Shown here one piece after another: positions 53,325-61,676 of a stretch of DNA of 64,000 nucleotides. The notes below the pieces were generated by a model, which saw only the letters and a list, made by a program, of their open reading frames with translations, was not told where the DNA came from and made no database searches. The translations under genes were made by a program, and so were the position numbers. Source of the DNA: Deltaproteobacteria bacterium (GTDB lineage: Bacteria > Desulfobacterota > Desulfuromonadia > Desulfuromonadales > BM103); NCBI GenBank assembly GCA_024636215.1, contig JAGXHL010000097.1:11967-75966 (forward strand), written 5' to 3'. Numbering within the stretch: position 1 is the stretch's first letter; each line of letters opens with the position of its first letter.

Positions 53325-53473
53325 AATCCTGAGGAATCAGGAAAGTCAAGATTTTCATGTTGGCAGCGTCTTATCCTCGACAGCGGCGGTTGCAGGCATT
53401 AAACTGATGGCCTGATTGTGCTGAAACTTAACACCCGCCTGTTTGGCGACCATTAACAGAAATAGGTTAATCC

Positions 53474-54427
53474 ATGATTTTGGGAAGCATCCTCGTGCTG
53501 GCCGGATTATTACTGCTCTACTACGGGGCCGAGTATTTGGTTACGGGTAGCTCCCGTCTGGCTCTTTCCTTCGGGGTAAGACCCTTGATCGTAGGTCTTA
53601 CAGTCGTTGCCTTTGCGACCAGCATGCCGGAACTGATGGTGTCTCTTTTTGCCGCCTATCGTGGCTCTTCGTCTATGGCGGCCGGCAACATCATCGGTTC
53701 CAATATTGCCAATATTGGTTTGATCCTGGGGGTCGCTGCTCTGATCACTCCGGTGCTTGTTGCACGCTCCACTCTGGTACGTGAGGTGCCGATCATGGTC
53801 GCTGCTTCGCTTGGCGTTTACCTGCTTGCCCTGGACGGAGAACTTGGCTTAGGCAATGGCCTGGTCCTTTTTTCCTGCCTGCTGATTTTTCTTGTCTATT
53901 GTCTGGTGACAGCACGTGAGCTCTCTTTGTCCCAGGATGGAGAGATCACTAAAGCCATTGCCGAGGCGTCCGCTCAGCGGGGCCGCAATATCATTCTAGT
54001 TGTGATCGGAATGGCCGGCCTGGGGCTTGGCGCCGAGCTGATGGTGCGTGGTGCGGTCATGGTCGCGACTCTGTTGGGAGTGTCGGAATTGGTGATTGGC
54101 CTCTCTGTGGTTGCCCTGGGTACCAGCCTCCCTGAACTTGCGGCTTCAGTCATGAGTGCGTGCAAAGGGGAGATGGATATAGGCGTTGGTAACGTGATCG
54201 GCAGCAATATCTTCAATGTCCTCTTTGTTCTGGGAATCTGCCCGATGATCCGACCCATCATAATTGAGCCAAGGGTCATCAATGTTGATTTTCCTGTTAT
54301 GTTGGCCTTTTGCCTGCTGCTGGTCGGCCTGCTGACCATGATGCCGCCCCGGCTTCAACTGGATCGCAAACGCGGTGTGCTGTTACTGGGAGCCTACTTC
54401 CTCTTTATGGTAAGTCTTTTTCAATGA
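53474..54427 (+). CDS. CaCA-family calcium/sodium antiporter (YrbG-like)
   Basis: 317 aa, about ten membrane spans in two inverted halves, each with the alpha-repeat signature: VVAFATSMPELMVSLFAAYRG plus GNIIGSNIANIGLILG (first half) and VVALGTSLPELAASVMSACKG plus GNVIGSNIFNVLFVLG (second half). The paired acidic residues in PEL are the ion-binding sites. Exchanges Na+ (or H+/K+) for Ca2+ across the inner membrane. Overlaps the DUF3108 gene by 4 nt, so an operon with it and the pyrophosphatase is likely. Confidence 0.93.
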   Translation: MILGSILVLAGLLLLYYGAEYLVTGSSRLALSFGVRPLIVGLTVVAFATSMPELMVSLFAAYRGSSSMAAGNIIGSNIANIGLILGVAALITPVLVARSTLVREVPIMVAASLGVYLLALDGELGLGNGLVLFSCLLIFLVYCLVTARELSLSQDGEITKAIAEASAQRGRNIILVVIGMAGLGLGAELMVRGAVMVATLLGVSELVIGLSVVALGTSLPELAASVMSACKGEMDIGVGNVIGSNIFNVLFVLGICPMIRPIIIEPRVINVDFPVMLAFCLLLVGLLTMMPPRLQLDRKRGVLLLGAYFLFMVSLFQ

Positions 54428-55239
54428 TTAGCAGAGTTACTTTGCTGGCGGTTCTTACTTTGACGCTCTTCTTTTTTGCCCCTGTCTGTACCAGGGCACA
54501 AGGTATTGATGTTGCAAAAAATGTTGCGCAGATGGTGGGAGAAAGCTATCGCTACTCCATCGATTTCCTGTTCTTTAAAAGGTTGGCGGAAGGGGAGTTG
54601 CGTCTTTCCAGGACCGAGCAACCTGATGTTTACCGGGCCGAATTGATAGGGCGTACATTGGGCGTTGCCTCCTGGTTGTCCGGAGATCGTACCCAGACTT
54701 ACACGACCTTGATGGCATGGACTCCGGAAGGCTCTTTTCGCAGCATCGAACACACCTCCAGGATTGTTAAACGCAAGTGGGGTAAGTGGCAGGATCGACG
54801 TCGTAAGCATCGCTATGACTATACCAAGGGTATTGTCTTTGAGGAAAAATCAAAGGAAGGTGTCATCAGTTCAACAAAACAACGTAAAATCCCTGAGGGT
54901 CAACAGCCAGTGGATATGTTGACGGCCTTTTACAACTTGCGGGCCGGCGTCTACGGCCCTCTGGTCGCTGGCTCCCGGTTTCTGATCCCCACCTATTCCG
55001 GTAAAGGGTTTGCGGAAATAACTGTGACGGTTTTGCCTGTTGAACGGCGGGCTGAACACGAGTATTTCCCCGCTCATGGTTTACTGCTGTTTGCTGAACT
55101 GGACCCGGATATTTTTGATACCGACAGCGGTAAGCTGTATTTCTGGTTTAATGATGCGGGCGTCCCGGAACGCGGCATCGTTAAAGATGTTATTGGTATG
55201 GGTGATGTTAGAGGAACCCTGATTGTGGAGGATTTATGA
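54424..55239 (+). CDS. Periplasmic DUF3108-domain protein
   Basis: 271 aa from ATG 54424 at the antiporter stop; a longer in-frame version would overlap that gene by 118 bp and lacks a signal peptide. Signal peptide ends TRAQ near residue 25. DUF3108 landmarks: YRYSIDFLFFKRLAEGELRLS, TRIVKRKWGKWQ-type basic stretch (residues about 118-135), PVDMLTAFYNLRAG, LLLFAELDPDIFDTDSGKLYFWFNDAG. Beta-rich envelope protein without known activity. Linked by 4-nt overlaps on both sides. Confidence 0.85.
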   Translation: MISRVTLLAVLTLTLFFFAPVCTRAQGIDVAKNVAQMVGESYRYSIDFLFFKRLAEGELRLSRTEQPDVYRAELIGRTLGVASWLSGDRTQTYTTLMAWTPEGSFRSIEHTSRIVKRKWGKWQDRRRKHRYDYTKGIVFEEKSKEGVISSTKQRKIPEGQQPVDMLTAFYNLRAGVYGPLVAGSRFLIPTYSGKGFAEITVTVLPVERRAEHEYFPAHGLLLFAELDPDIFDTDSGKLYFWFNDAGVPERGIVKDVIGMGDVRGTLIVEDL

Positions 55240-56891
55240 GCCGGATGGAAAAGGTTTTTGTTGTTGGGCACAAGAACCCCGACACAGACTCTATCTGCAG
55301 CGCCATCGCCTATGCCCGCTTGTGCCAGAGGCAGGGTCGCAACAATGTTTTCCCGGCCAGGGTGGGCCATATCAACCGACAGACGGAGTTTGTCCTTGAT
55401 GCACTGGGTCAACAGGCGCCTCTCCTTTTGGCAGATGTTTACCCGCGGTTGCGCGATACCATGGACGGTGAGCCGGCCGTGATCAATGCTGATGCGCCAC
55501 TCATGCAGGCTCTGGATATAATGCGCCAGCGTGACATTCGCATGCTGCCGGTCGTGGACAGTAGCCAGTTCCCCGTTGGGGCGCTGATCCTCAAGCGTCT
55601 CACCGAACATCTCTTCCTGCCGCGAACGGGTCGACCTGTTCGCCAGGTGCTCTCCTCGCCTGAATCGATACGAATCTGTCTGCAGGCGGAAGCTGTCAAT
55701 CTTGTTGACGGAGCCCGCACCGAAAAGCTTGATCTGTTTGTCGGAGCCATGTCTCTGCAGAGCTTTCACCTTCGTCTGGCTGATGTTGACCCAAGACGCA
55801 TCGTGGTTTTTGTTGGTGATCGTCTGGACATCCAGCAGGATGCTGTAGAAATGGGCGTACGTCTTCTGGTTGTGACAGGGGATCAGGACGTGGGAGAGGA
55901 CCTCCTCTCTCTGGCACGGGCGAAGGATGTCTCCATTTTGCGGACCTCTTATGATACCGCGACCAGCGCCATGTTGGCGAGAATGTCGACTCCGGTCCGC
56001 TTCCTGGTGGAGACGGATATCCCCACGGCTCGGCCGAATGACCGTCTCGATGAAATCCGCAAAGTCCTGATGCGCAGTACGGCTCCCGGCGTTATGGTCC
56101 TTGATGACCAAGGAAGAATCAATGGTGTCGCAACCAAATCCAACCTGCTGCGAGCGTCTTCACTTAAACTGATTCTGGTCGATCATAATGAGTTGTCTCA
56201 AGCTGTACCTGGCGCTGACCAGGTCGATATCCTGGAAATCATTGATCATCACCGCCTTGGCAACTTTCATACCGACGCACCCATTCGTTTTATTAATCAG
56301 CCTCTCGGCAGTACCTGCTCTGTGGTGGCGAACCTTTATCGTCAGGCAGGTTTTGAGCCCGAGCAGGAGATCGCGTCGCTGCTGCTCGCCGGACTTCTCT
56401 CCGACACCGTGCTGCTGAAGTCACCAACAACAACCGAGGAAGACCGTGAACTGGTTGGCTGGCTGGAAAAGTACTCCGGTCAGAAAGCCCTGGATTTCGG
56501 CCGGCAGATGTTCCAGGCGGGCAGTACTCTGGCTGCCTATCCCAGCATCGAAGCTTTGCTGACGGCAGACTTTAAGGAGTACGAAGTTGAGGGTCGTAAT
56601 TTTGGTGTCGGCCAGGTTGAGGTGGTCACCTTTCAGGAGTTTGAAGAGCTGAAGGACGCAATCATGCAGGGTCTGGAGGCGCTGGTCGTCGAACGTAAGC
56701 TTGGTTTAGCCGGCTTGCTGGTCACAGATATAGTCGAGCAGAACAGTCAGTTCGTGGTTAAGGGTGACAGGGATTTGATCGCAGCGATTGGTTACCCTCA
56801 ACTGGAGTTCGGTCGCTTCGAACTGAAAGGTGTGCTTTCACGCAAGAAGCAATTGATGCCCCATATGTTGCGGGCACTTAAAACAGCTTGA
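55236..56891 (+). CDS. Manganese-dependent family II inorganic pyrophosphatase with CBS-DRTGG regulatory insert
   Basis: 551 aa, GGAGG before the ATG. The DHH catalytic half is split by a regulatory insert: GHKNPDTDSICSAIAYA (residues about 11-27), then CBS 1 (about 68-125), a DRTGG-like domain (about 130-245) and CBS 2 (about 250-310), then the DHH core again (VDHNELSQAV, EIIDHHRLGNF, PLGSTCSVVANLYRQ) and the DHHA2 domain with SRKKQLMPH. Hydrolyses pyrophosphate; CBS pairs in relatives bind adenine nucleotides (AMP/ADP inhibit, ATP or diadenosine polyphosphates activate). Common in anaerobic Firmicutes and Deltaproteobacteria. Confidence 0.95.
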   Translation: MSRMEKVFVVGHKNPDTDSICSAIAYARLCQRQGRNNVFPARVGHINRQTEFVLDALGQQAPLLLADVYPRLRDTMDGEPAVINADAPLMQALDIMRQRDIRMLPVVDSSQFPVGALILKRLTEHLFLPRTGRPVRQVLSSPESIRICLQAEAVNLVDGARTEKLDLFVGAMSLQSFHLRLADVDPRRIVVFVGDRLDIQQDAVEMGVRLLVVTGDQDVGEDLLSLARAKDVSILRTSYDTATSAMLARMSTPVRFLVETDIPTARPNDRLDEIRKVLMRSTAPGVMVLDDQGRINGVATKSNLLRASSLKLILVDHNELSQAVPGADQVDILEIIDHHRLGNFHTDAPIRFINQPLGSTCSVVANLYRQAGFEPEQEIASLLLAGLLSDTVLLKSPTTTEEDRELVGWLEKYSGQKALDFGRQMFQAGSTLAAYPSIEALLTADFKEYEVEGRNFGVGQVEVVTFQEFEELKDAIMQGLEALVVERKLGLAGLLVTDIVEQNSQFVVKGDRDLIAAIGYPQLEFGRFELKGVLSRKKQLMPHMLRALKTA

Positions 56892-56927
56892 ATCGTTTGA
56901 GTCGAGGTGATGGCGCTGAAAAAAGAT

Positions 56928-56968
56928 AAAAAAGACCCCGCGTAAGGAGGGGGGGGATACGCGGGGTC
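56928..56968 (-). terminator. Terminator of the HAD phosphatase gene
   Basis: Perfect 11-bp stem GACCCCGCGTA (56934-56944) / TACGCGGGGTC (56958-56968). On the minus strand it runs straight into TTTTTTATCTTTTTT. It may also stop the convergent pyrophosphatase transcript, but no T run follows on that strand. Confidence 0.85.
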
Positions 56969-57086
56969 CATAAAGCTCTTCGGCTTGCAGGCAATCGAAG
57001 AGTTGAACTGACTATAACAAAGACTAAATTGGTTGACAACAAAAATTTGAGAAAATTGTGAGAAAATTGTGCGAATGAAAAAAATC

Positions 57087-57725
57087 TCACAACAGCAATG
57101 CCGGCAACTCCTCAACACTGGTTAATAGCATGTCTGCGCCCCTGAAATTGTGGCTTGAGGTGTGCTGCCCGGGAATGACCCAACAGATTAAACCTGCGTT
57201 TTTCGCTGCAGTCAAGCCCCGCGGTGAATCCTCTATGACCAGAGTGCTCTGTGCTGATTGACCACTTCTTCTCAAGGCCAGGAGGTAGGGCTCAGCATTG
57301 GGTTTGCTGTGCGTGTAATCGCCCCGGGTTAACCAGAAATCAAAAAACGTCAACAGTCCTGTACGTTGGTGAATGATTTCAAAGTGGCTTTTGACAGAGC
57401 TTGTGACGATTGCCATCTTGATCTTGCCGTGCAGCGCGTGCAGAGTCTCTCGGACTCCCGGCAGGGTCATGTCTTCCTGGGCAAGCAGTTGAGCATAACG
57501 ATTGTCCCGCCACTCTTTAAGTTCTGCGATCCTATCCTCTGTGTGCCCTTGATTTCTCGCCAGATCAAGCAGACTTTTGCCACTCTTTAATGAAATTTCA
57601 ACAAAGAGCGAGTCATCCAAAGGGATGCCCACCTTGGCCAGAGCTTCCCGGTTGGCCTGAAGATAGTGATGTTCCGTATCGACCAGGACTCCGTCATTGT
57701 CCCAGAATATCTGTTTGAATCTCAT
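57087..57725 (-). CDS. HAD-superfamily phosphatase (beta-phosphoglucomutase-like)
   Basis: 212 aa. Motif I DNDGVLVDTE (residues about 9-18, nucleophile Asp9), a helical cap, motif II AIVTSS, motif III Lys in HSKPNAEPY and motif IV VIEDSPRGLTAAKNAGL. Typical of subclass I HADs acting on small phosphorylated metabolites (phosphoglycolate, beta-glucose-1-phosphate and the like); the substrate cannot be read. An 11-bp tandem TGAGAAAATTG (57048-57069) lies just past its 3' end. Confidence 0.9.
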   Translation of the reverse strand: MRFKQIFWDNDGVLVDTEHHYLQANREALAKVGIPLDDSLFVEISLKSGKSLLDLARNQGHTEDRIAELKEWRDNRYAQLLAQEDMTLPGVRETLHALHGKIKMAIVTSSVKSHFEIIHQRTGLLTFFDFWLTRGDYTHSKPNAEPYLLALRRSGQSAQSTLVIEDSPRGLTAAKNAGLICWVIPGQHTSSHNFRGADMLLTSVEELPALLL

Positions 57726-57784
57726 CTTCTCGTCGCGGGTTTGGTAGGATCATTCGTTAGGCCGAGCGGCTCTATATTTGAATA

Positions 57785-57814
57785 CCAAAAAGGGCGCTGG
57801 ATTTCCAGCGCCCT
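57785..57814 (-). terminator. Terminator of the PpcA-like cytochrome c7 gene
   Basis: 10-bp stem AGGGCGCTGG (57791-57800) / CCAGCGCCCT (57805-57814) with a 4-nt loop; on the minus strand followed by TTTTGGTATT. Confidence 0.85.
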
Positions 57815-57844
57815 TTAAGCTTTAAGCATTTAAGCTTTAAGCAT
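57815..57844. repeat. 15-bp perfect tandem duplication between ppcA and its terminator
   Basis: TTAAGCTTTAAGCAT occurs twice in direct succession (57815-57829 and 57830-57844); each unit itself contains a TTAAGCTTTAA palindrome-like core. Confidence 0.9.
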
Positions 57845-57852
57845 TTGCCAGG

Positions 57853-58125
57853 TTACTTCTTGTGGCAATCGTTACACTTGGTCGGACCATTCATCTCTTT
57901 GTGGCAATCTTTGCAGCTGCCGTGACCTAAAGCCTTGTCGACTTCAATCTTGGCAGGCTCACCTTCGTGACACTTGGTACAGTCGCCGGCAACGGCTTCC
58001 TGGTGAGTTTTGTGATCGAAGGTCACGGTGCCTTTTTTGTTTTCATAGGTGTAGCTGTCGGCAGCGATCGCGACGGTGGCACCTACGAATGCGAGAAGCA
58101 TCATCATGATTACAAGTTTCTTCAT
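57853..58125 (-). CDS. ppcA: Periplasmic triheme cytochrome c7 (PpcA family)
   Basis: 90 aa. Signal peptide of about 21-22 residues (ends VAIAA), mature protein about 69 aa with three CXXCH sites at 49-53 (CTKCH), 71-75 (CKDCH) and 84-88 (CNDCH), plus FDHKTHQ supplying axial His ligands. Size and spacing match the c7 cytochromes of Desulfuromonas and Geobacter, which shuttle electrons from the inner membrane through the periplasm to outer-membrane conduits. GGAGG precedes the ATG. Monocistronic, with a terminator at 57785-57814. Divergent from a membrane-anchored XRE regulator, its likely controller (inference). Confidence 0.95.
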   Translation of the reverse strand: MKKLVIMMMLLAFVGATVAIAADSYTYENKKGTVTFDHKTHQEAVAGDCTKCHEGEPAKIEVDKALGHGSCKDCHKEMNGPTKCNDCHKK

Positions 58126-58233
58126 TGTCTTCCTCCATATTTTGCAGTTAATCTTGCTTGGGCGTTATTGCCCGAAATCTTGTATACAGTTTGTATCCGA
58201 AGCTGCGTCGGAAATCATCAGACATCGAGCAGT

Positions 58234-58251
58234 ATGTCGATAGATGTCGAT
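58234..58251. promoter_or_regulatory. Direct repeats in the ppcA/XRE divergent region
   Basis: ATGTCGAT at 58234-58241 and again at 58244-58251, 10 bp apart (one helical turn), with an inverted GACATC nearby at 58221-58226. Placed in the middle of the 232-bp divergent gap, so a candidate binding site for the neighbouring regulator. No confident -35/-10 pair was found in this gap. Confidence 0.35.
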
Positions 58252-58357
58252 ATTTAATCAAGTAATTACAGTAACATGAAGGTTTAAAAATCGTGTTTGT
58301 CGACTTGGCTTATTTAGCTGTTTACTTGCTGACCAGAGCCTTGGTAGACTCAGTCGC

Positions 58358-59275
58358 ATGTCCCACAACATTTATGAAGATAAATCCTCGACCCTTTGTC
58401 TGGACGCCTCTGAGATCAGACGTATCCGGGAGAGCCAGCAGCTCACCCAGCTTTATGTCAGCAAAGTCGTCGGGGTGACGACTGACACAATTTCGCGTTG
58501 GGAGAATAACCGCTATCCGACCATCCGACGGGAAAATGCCTTGAAGCTGGCTGAGGCGCTGGAAGTTCCCCTCGAAGCCATTCTGCTGAAACCTGTTGAA
58601 GAATTGCAGGAAGAACCTGAGCTGCAGATAAAATCGAAGCTTCCATGGTTCGTCGCCGGCGGTCTGGTTGTTGCTGTGTTGATCGTCCTTGGTGTCATGT
58701 TCTCTGCCTCGCCTCCGACCCCCGCTGCCGTCACTGCCGATCGGATACTGCCTGATTTTGCCGCTCCGGCCAGTTCGATTCCGGTGCAGATTCATTTGAC
58801 GCACAGGTCCCAGAGAGGGGGCGTTATCGTCCGGGAGTACTTCCCGAAGGGGTGGAAAATTCTCCAGGCTAATCCACCGGCCTCCAGCCTGGATAATGTT
58901 AATGGAGTTGCGCGCTGGATTATCAAGGCCGGGGACGACAGGGCGCGAATCGTTTACCTGGTTCAGGTTGATCCTGTCGCCCGGTTAAACTCTGAGGCAA
59001 GTTTTCAAGGCGAGATCGTTGGCAGTAACGAAGGCAGTAAGTCTGCTGTCCCCATTCAGGGAGAACGTCTCATCGATGTTACCCAGAGCCATTGGGCTGA
59101 TGCGAATGGTGATGGTCAGATTGATGATGCGGAGATGCTGGAAGCGTCTTTTACCATTGAAGATATGGCCGGCGTGCATATTGACTGGAGTGACCTGGAG
59201 AAGTTATGGACCGCCGGGCGTTATGCCTGGGATAAAAAGGCCGCTAAATTCCTTCCACAACCCTCAAAACCCTAA
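58358..59275 (+). CDS. Membrane-anchored XRE-type regulator with periplasmic EF-hand
   Basis: 305 aa. N-terminal helix-turn-helix of the XRE/Cro type (about residues 17-75: IRRIRESQQLTQLYVSKVVG, TTDTISRWENNRYPTIRREN), one membrane span (about 97-116), then a periplasmic domain of about 180 residues with beta-rich HLTHRSQRGGVIVREYFPKG and ARIVYLVQVDPVARL. A canonical calcium loop lies at 248-259 (Asp248, Asn250, Asp252, Gln254, Asp256, Glu259). It resembles RodZ only in overall layout. Cytoplasmic DNA binding tethered to a periplasmic calcium-responsive domain suggests one-component transmembrane signalling. It faces the PpcA-like gene. Weak ribosome site. Confidence 0.82.
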   Translation: MSHNIYEDKSSTLCLDASEIRRIRESQQLTQLYVSKVVGVTTDTISRWENNRYPTIRRENALKLAEALEVPLEAILLKPVEELQEEPELQIKSKLPWFVAGGLVVAVLIVLGVMFSASPPTPAAVTADRILPDFAAPASSIPVQIHLTHRSQRGGVIVREYFPKGWKILQANPPASSLDNVNGVARWIIKAGDDRARIVYLVQVDPVARLNSEASFQGEIVGSNEGSKSAVPIQGERLIDVTQSHWADANGDGQIDDAEMLEASFTIEDMAGVHIDWSDLEKLWTAGRYAWDKKAAKFLPQPSKP

Positions 59276-59344
59276 CCTTCTGGAGAGGGAGTCGTTCTGG
59301 CTTTCGTAATATGGGGAGTGATTTCGTCTTCATGCAGCCACGGC

Positions 59345-59548
59345 AAAAGCAGCGCACTCTAGCAGGCTGTCAGACTATCCATGAGCCGGCTGCAAATCCG
59401 GTTGTTTGGCCCATATTTCAGCTCCTTTTTGGTCCATAGCTACGGCTATGAACCTGCAAATGAGCTAAAATCTGTTCTCAAACATCCAAATTTTCGCTTC
59501 GGCCCGTATAGTCCGACAGGCTGCTAGCTTCCTGAGTGCGCTGCTTTT
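59345..59548. terminator. Bidirectional terminator split by the repeat element
   Basis: AGCAGCGCACTC (59348-59359) pairs perfectly with GAGTGCGCTGCT (59534-59545), with A and T runs outside (59345-59347; T run to 59551). Without the 169-bp insert the loop would be about 6-10 nt, a textbook hairpin for the XRE gene on one side and the Cys-rich miniprotein gene on the other. Confidence 0.8.
59359..59527. repeat. 169-bp MITE-like dispersed repeat, copy B
   Basis: Same length and ends (CTAG...CTAG) as copy A at 3767-3935; terminal inverted repeats CTAGCAGGCTGTCAGACTAT / CTAGCAGCCTGTCGGACTAT match at 18 of 20. It is better preserved at the termini than copy A. Inserted in the loop of a terminator hairpin. 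No coding capacity. Confidence 0.88.
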
Positions 59549-59565
59549 TTTAGTCCGTGGTGTGT

Positions 59566-59745
59566 TCAGATCGGTTTGGGCCTGCAGAGGTTTTCTGCTC
59601 TGTTGACCTTGACCCCGCAGTTGGTGCAGACAAACTTTGGATTTTCGTAGAGCTTGTCGATCTCTGCACTGGTTTCGGTCGCCTTCATTTGACACATATG
59701 CAATTCGCAATGTTCTTCAGGATTTAAACAATCATTCTCTGACAT
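59566..59745 (-). CDS. Small cysteine-rich protein with a zinc-ribbon-like C-terminus
   Basis: 59 aa from ATG 59745, with AAGGAG 8 nt upstream; the longer in-frame start has no ribosome site. Cys in CLNPEEHCELHMC and, at the C-terminus, VCTNCGVKVNRAENLCRP, a possible metal site. I do not recognise the family by name. It ends the minus-strand msrA cluster and its transcript would stop at the bidirectional hairpin at 59345-59548. Confidence 0.72.
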   Translation of the reverse strand: MSENDCLNPEEHCELHMCQMKATETSAEIDKLYENPKFVCTNCGVKVNRAENLCRPKPI

Positions 59746-59831
59746 AAGCTTTCTCCTTGAGGTTATTACCTGAACGCTTTGACTCTGGGTTGCGATCAGT
59801 TTCTTTAAAGTTAACGCAATGATTTCATTCG

Positions 59832-60218
59832 TCAACCTGGATCTTTTGTCCCTGGATCTTTGTTCCACCTCTGATACACATAACAATAGATGACGAGATT
59901 CACGCCCAACAGGAGGCCTCCCAGAAGCCACTGCAGGGAAACCGTGAGCTGGTCTGGATAAATCAACGCAACCAGATAATGCTCGATGAAGCTCTCAGAG
60001 TATTGCCGGCCCGATGCCAGCCGGCGGAAATGATTTTCCAGCGGTGTCAGTGGACAGGACCAGCCTGCCCATTCAACCCACACTCCCCAGAACATTGCCG
60101 GCAAATGCAGCCAGAGCCAGAAACCTTTGCGCACAACCAGCAGTCCGCCAAAGAGGACAAAAATTATAAACAGCAGATGCAGCAACAGGGTCAGGTCTGC
60201 TGCTAATCGGTAAGCCAT
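59832..60218 (-). CDS. DUF2784 membrane protein
   Basis: 128 aa with three or four membrane spans. Family pattern: LTLLLHLLFIIFVLFGGLLV, HLPAMFWGVWVEWAGWSCPLTPLEN, then SFIEHYLVALIYP. AGGAG lies 6 nt before the ATG. Function unknown. 3 bp downstream of the alpha/beta hydrolase gene, so in the msrA operon. Confidence 0.88.
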   Translation of the reverse strand: MAYRLAADLTLLLHLLFIIFVLFGGLLVVRKGFWLWLHLPAMFWGVWVEWAGWSCPLTPLENHFRRLASGRQYSESFIEHYLVALIYPDQLTVSLQWLLGGLLLGVNLVIYCYVYQRWNKDPGTKDPG

Positions 60219-60221
60219 TGA

Positions 60222-60986
60222 TCACTCCTGCAATGAGTCAAGAAACTCATTGATGAGTGCAAAGTACCTCGGCCCGTTAACAAACATGATGTCGTTATGA
60301 TTACCCTGCGGGAAGATCTCCAGTTGAACAGGACCTCCACACCAGGTGGCAAGGCGTTCAGCGTGACTGACGTCGATCAAGCCGTCATGGCGGGTGTGAA
60401 GGATTAATGTCGGCTTTGTAAAGTCTGTCATGCTTTGTTTCGTATTCATTGCCGCCATGACGGCTTGCTTCAATCCGTCTGCCGTGGTTGCCAATTCTTC
60501 CGGGCGGACCCTCAGTAACAGTCTTTCCAGCGGGTCGGCTACGGCACTCTCCAGAATCAGACCGGCAATATCGGGGAACAATTGTGCGGCTTTGACCGCG
60601 AAGAGTGAGCCCACGGAACGACCAAAAATGACCAGTTGAGCGGGAGGTTGTCCCGTTGACTCAATAATCTGTTTGACGTCGTCGAGCATCTTGCCGAGTT
60701 GCGGGGCTCCGCTGGAGCCGCCGTAGCCGCGAAATTCAGCGAGCAAGCAGTTGAGTCCCATGCGACCGACCCATTCCGGAAAGCCGTCAAGGTAGTCGGC
60801 CACAACTTCACCGTTGCCATGAAAATGCACCAGGGTCCGCGCTTTTGGGCTGATCTCATGATAGGAGCAGGCCAGTCTCGCTCCGGGGCAGTCAACCCAG
60901 AAGGTTTGCGGTACCGGGTCCGGGCGTGGAAAGAAGTAGCGTTGACTGATGATCGGGTGGTCGAGTAATGAAGGCGTTGATATCAT
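60222..60986 (-). CDS. Alpha/beta hydrolase
   Basis: 254 aa, no signal peptide. Oxyanion-region LVHFHGNGEVVADY (about residues 51-64), nucleophile elbow FGRSVGSLFA, Asp in LHTRHDGLIDV and a late His in FPQGNHNDIMF. Of the BEM46/YfhR type that includes uncharacterised thioesterase- and esterase-like proteins. Overlaps msrA by 4 nt. Substrate unknown. Confidence 0.87.
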   Translation of the reverse strand: MISTPSLLDHPIISQRYFFPRPDPVPQTFWVDCPGARLACSYHEISPKARTLVHFHGNGEVVADYLDGFPEWVGRMGLNCLLAEFRGYGGSSGAPQLGKMLDDVKQIIESTGQPPAQLVIFGRSVGSLFAVKAAQLFPDIAGLILESAVADPLERLLLRVRPEELATTADGLKQAVMAAMNTKQSMTDFTKPTLILHTRHDGLIDVSHAERLATWCGGPVQLEIFPQGNHNDIMFVNGPRYFALINEFLDSLQE

Positions 60987-61528
60987 TTCTCGTCGGCCCA
61001 GAATTTTTTCAGAAACTGATCACGGCCGGAATGGTAGCGATAAGCTTTATATTGCGCCGGGCTCTTCCGGTAATAATCGTGATGGTAGTCTTCTGCAGGA
61101 TAAAAAGTTTCCAAAGCAACGATGTCTATCCTCAAAGGACTGTTAAATCGCCCTGTCGCCGCCAGATCGCTTCGTGACTGCTCGGCAAGTTGCTGCTGCT
61201 CCCGGTTGTGATAAAAAATGGCAGGCCGATATTGCGAGCCACGATCGACAAACTGACCATCAGGGTCCGCCGGGTTGATGTTGCGCCAGAAGACTTCGAG
61301 GAGTTGCGTGTAACTGACTGTCTGTGGGTCGTAAGTGACCTGCAGTGCTTCGGTATGTCCGGTGGTTCCTGAACAGACCTCTTCGTAGGTGGGGTTTTCC
61401 TTGTGCCCGCCTGTGTAGCCGGGGACGGTGGCAATGACGCCGTCGAGGGTATCAAATGGTGGCTGCATGCACCAGAAACAACCACCGGCAAAGGTTGCCA
61501 TGCCCAGGGGGCCTTTTTGCTGTGTCAT
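60983..61528 (-). CDS. msrA: Peptide methionine-S-sulfoxide reductase MsrA
   Basis: 181 aa, complete single-domain enzyme. Catalytic Cys17 in GGCFWC, then YTGGHKENPTYEEVCSGTTGHTEALQVTYDP and YRPAIFYHNREQ. Repairs methionine S-sulfoxide with thioredoxin; protects an anaerobe during oxygen exposure. AGGAG 7 nt before the ATG. First gene of the minus-strand cluster msrA-hydrolase-DUF2784-miniprotein. Confidence 0.96.
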   Translation of the reverse strand: MTQQKGPLGMATFAGGCFWCMQPPFDTLDGVIATVPGYTGGHKENPTYEEVCSGTTGHTEALQVTYDPQTVSYTQLLEVFWRNINPADPDGQFVDRGSQYRPAIFYHNREQQQLAEQSRSDLAATGRFNSPLRIDIVALETFYPAEDYHHDYYRKSPAQYKAYRYHSGRDQFLKKFWADEK

Positions 61529-61623
61529 CAGATGACTCCTGTTTCACGTTTTTCTTCATGGATGTTATCATGGACTGAAGCGTTTTTTTTGAATATATGA
61601 GGGTGTTTGCAAGCGTTTTAAGG

Positions 61624-61629
61624 TATAAT
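61624..61629 (+). promoter_or_regulatory. Candidate -10 element upstream of the unidentified membrane protein gene
   Basis: A perfect TATAAT 48 bp before the ATG at 61677. No convincing -35 hexamer is found at 16-19 bp, so the promoter call is weak. Confidence 0.3.
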
Positions 61630-61676
61630 TCCCTTAACTTAATCTTGGATTAACTCCAAACGACAGTGGGATAGGA

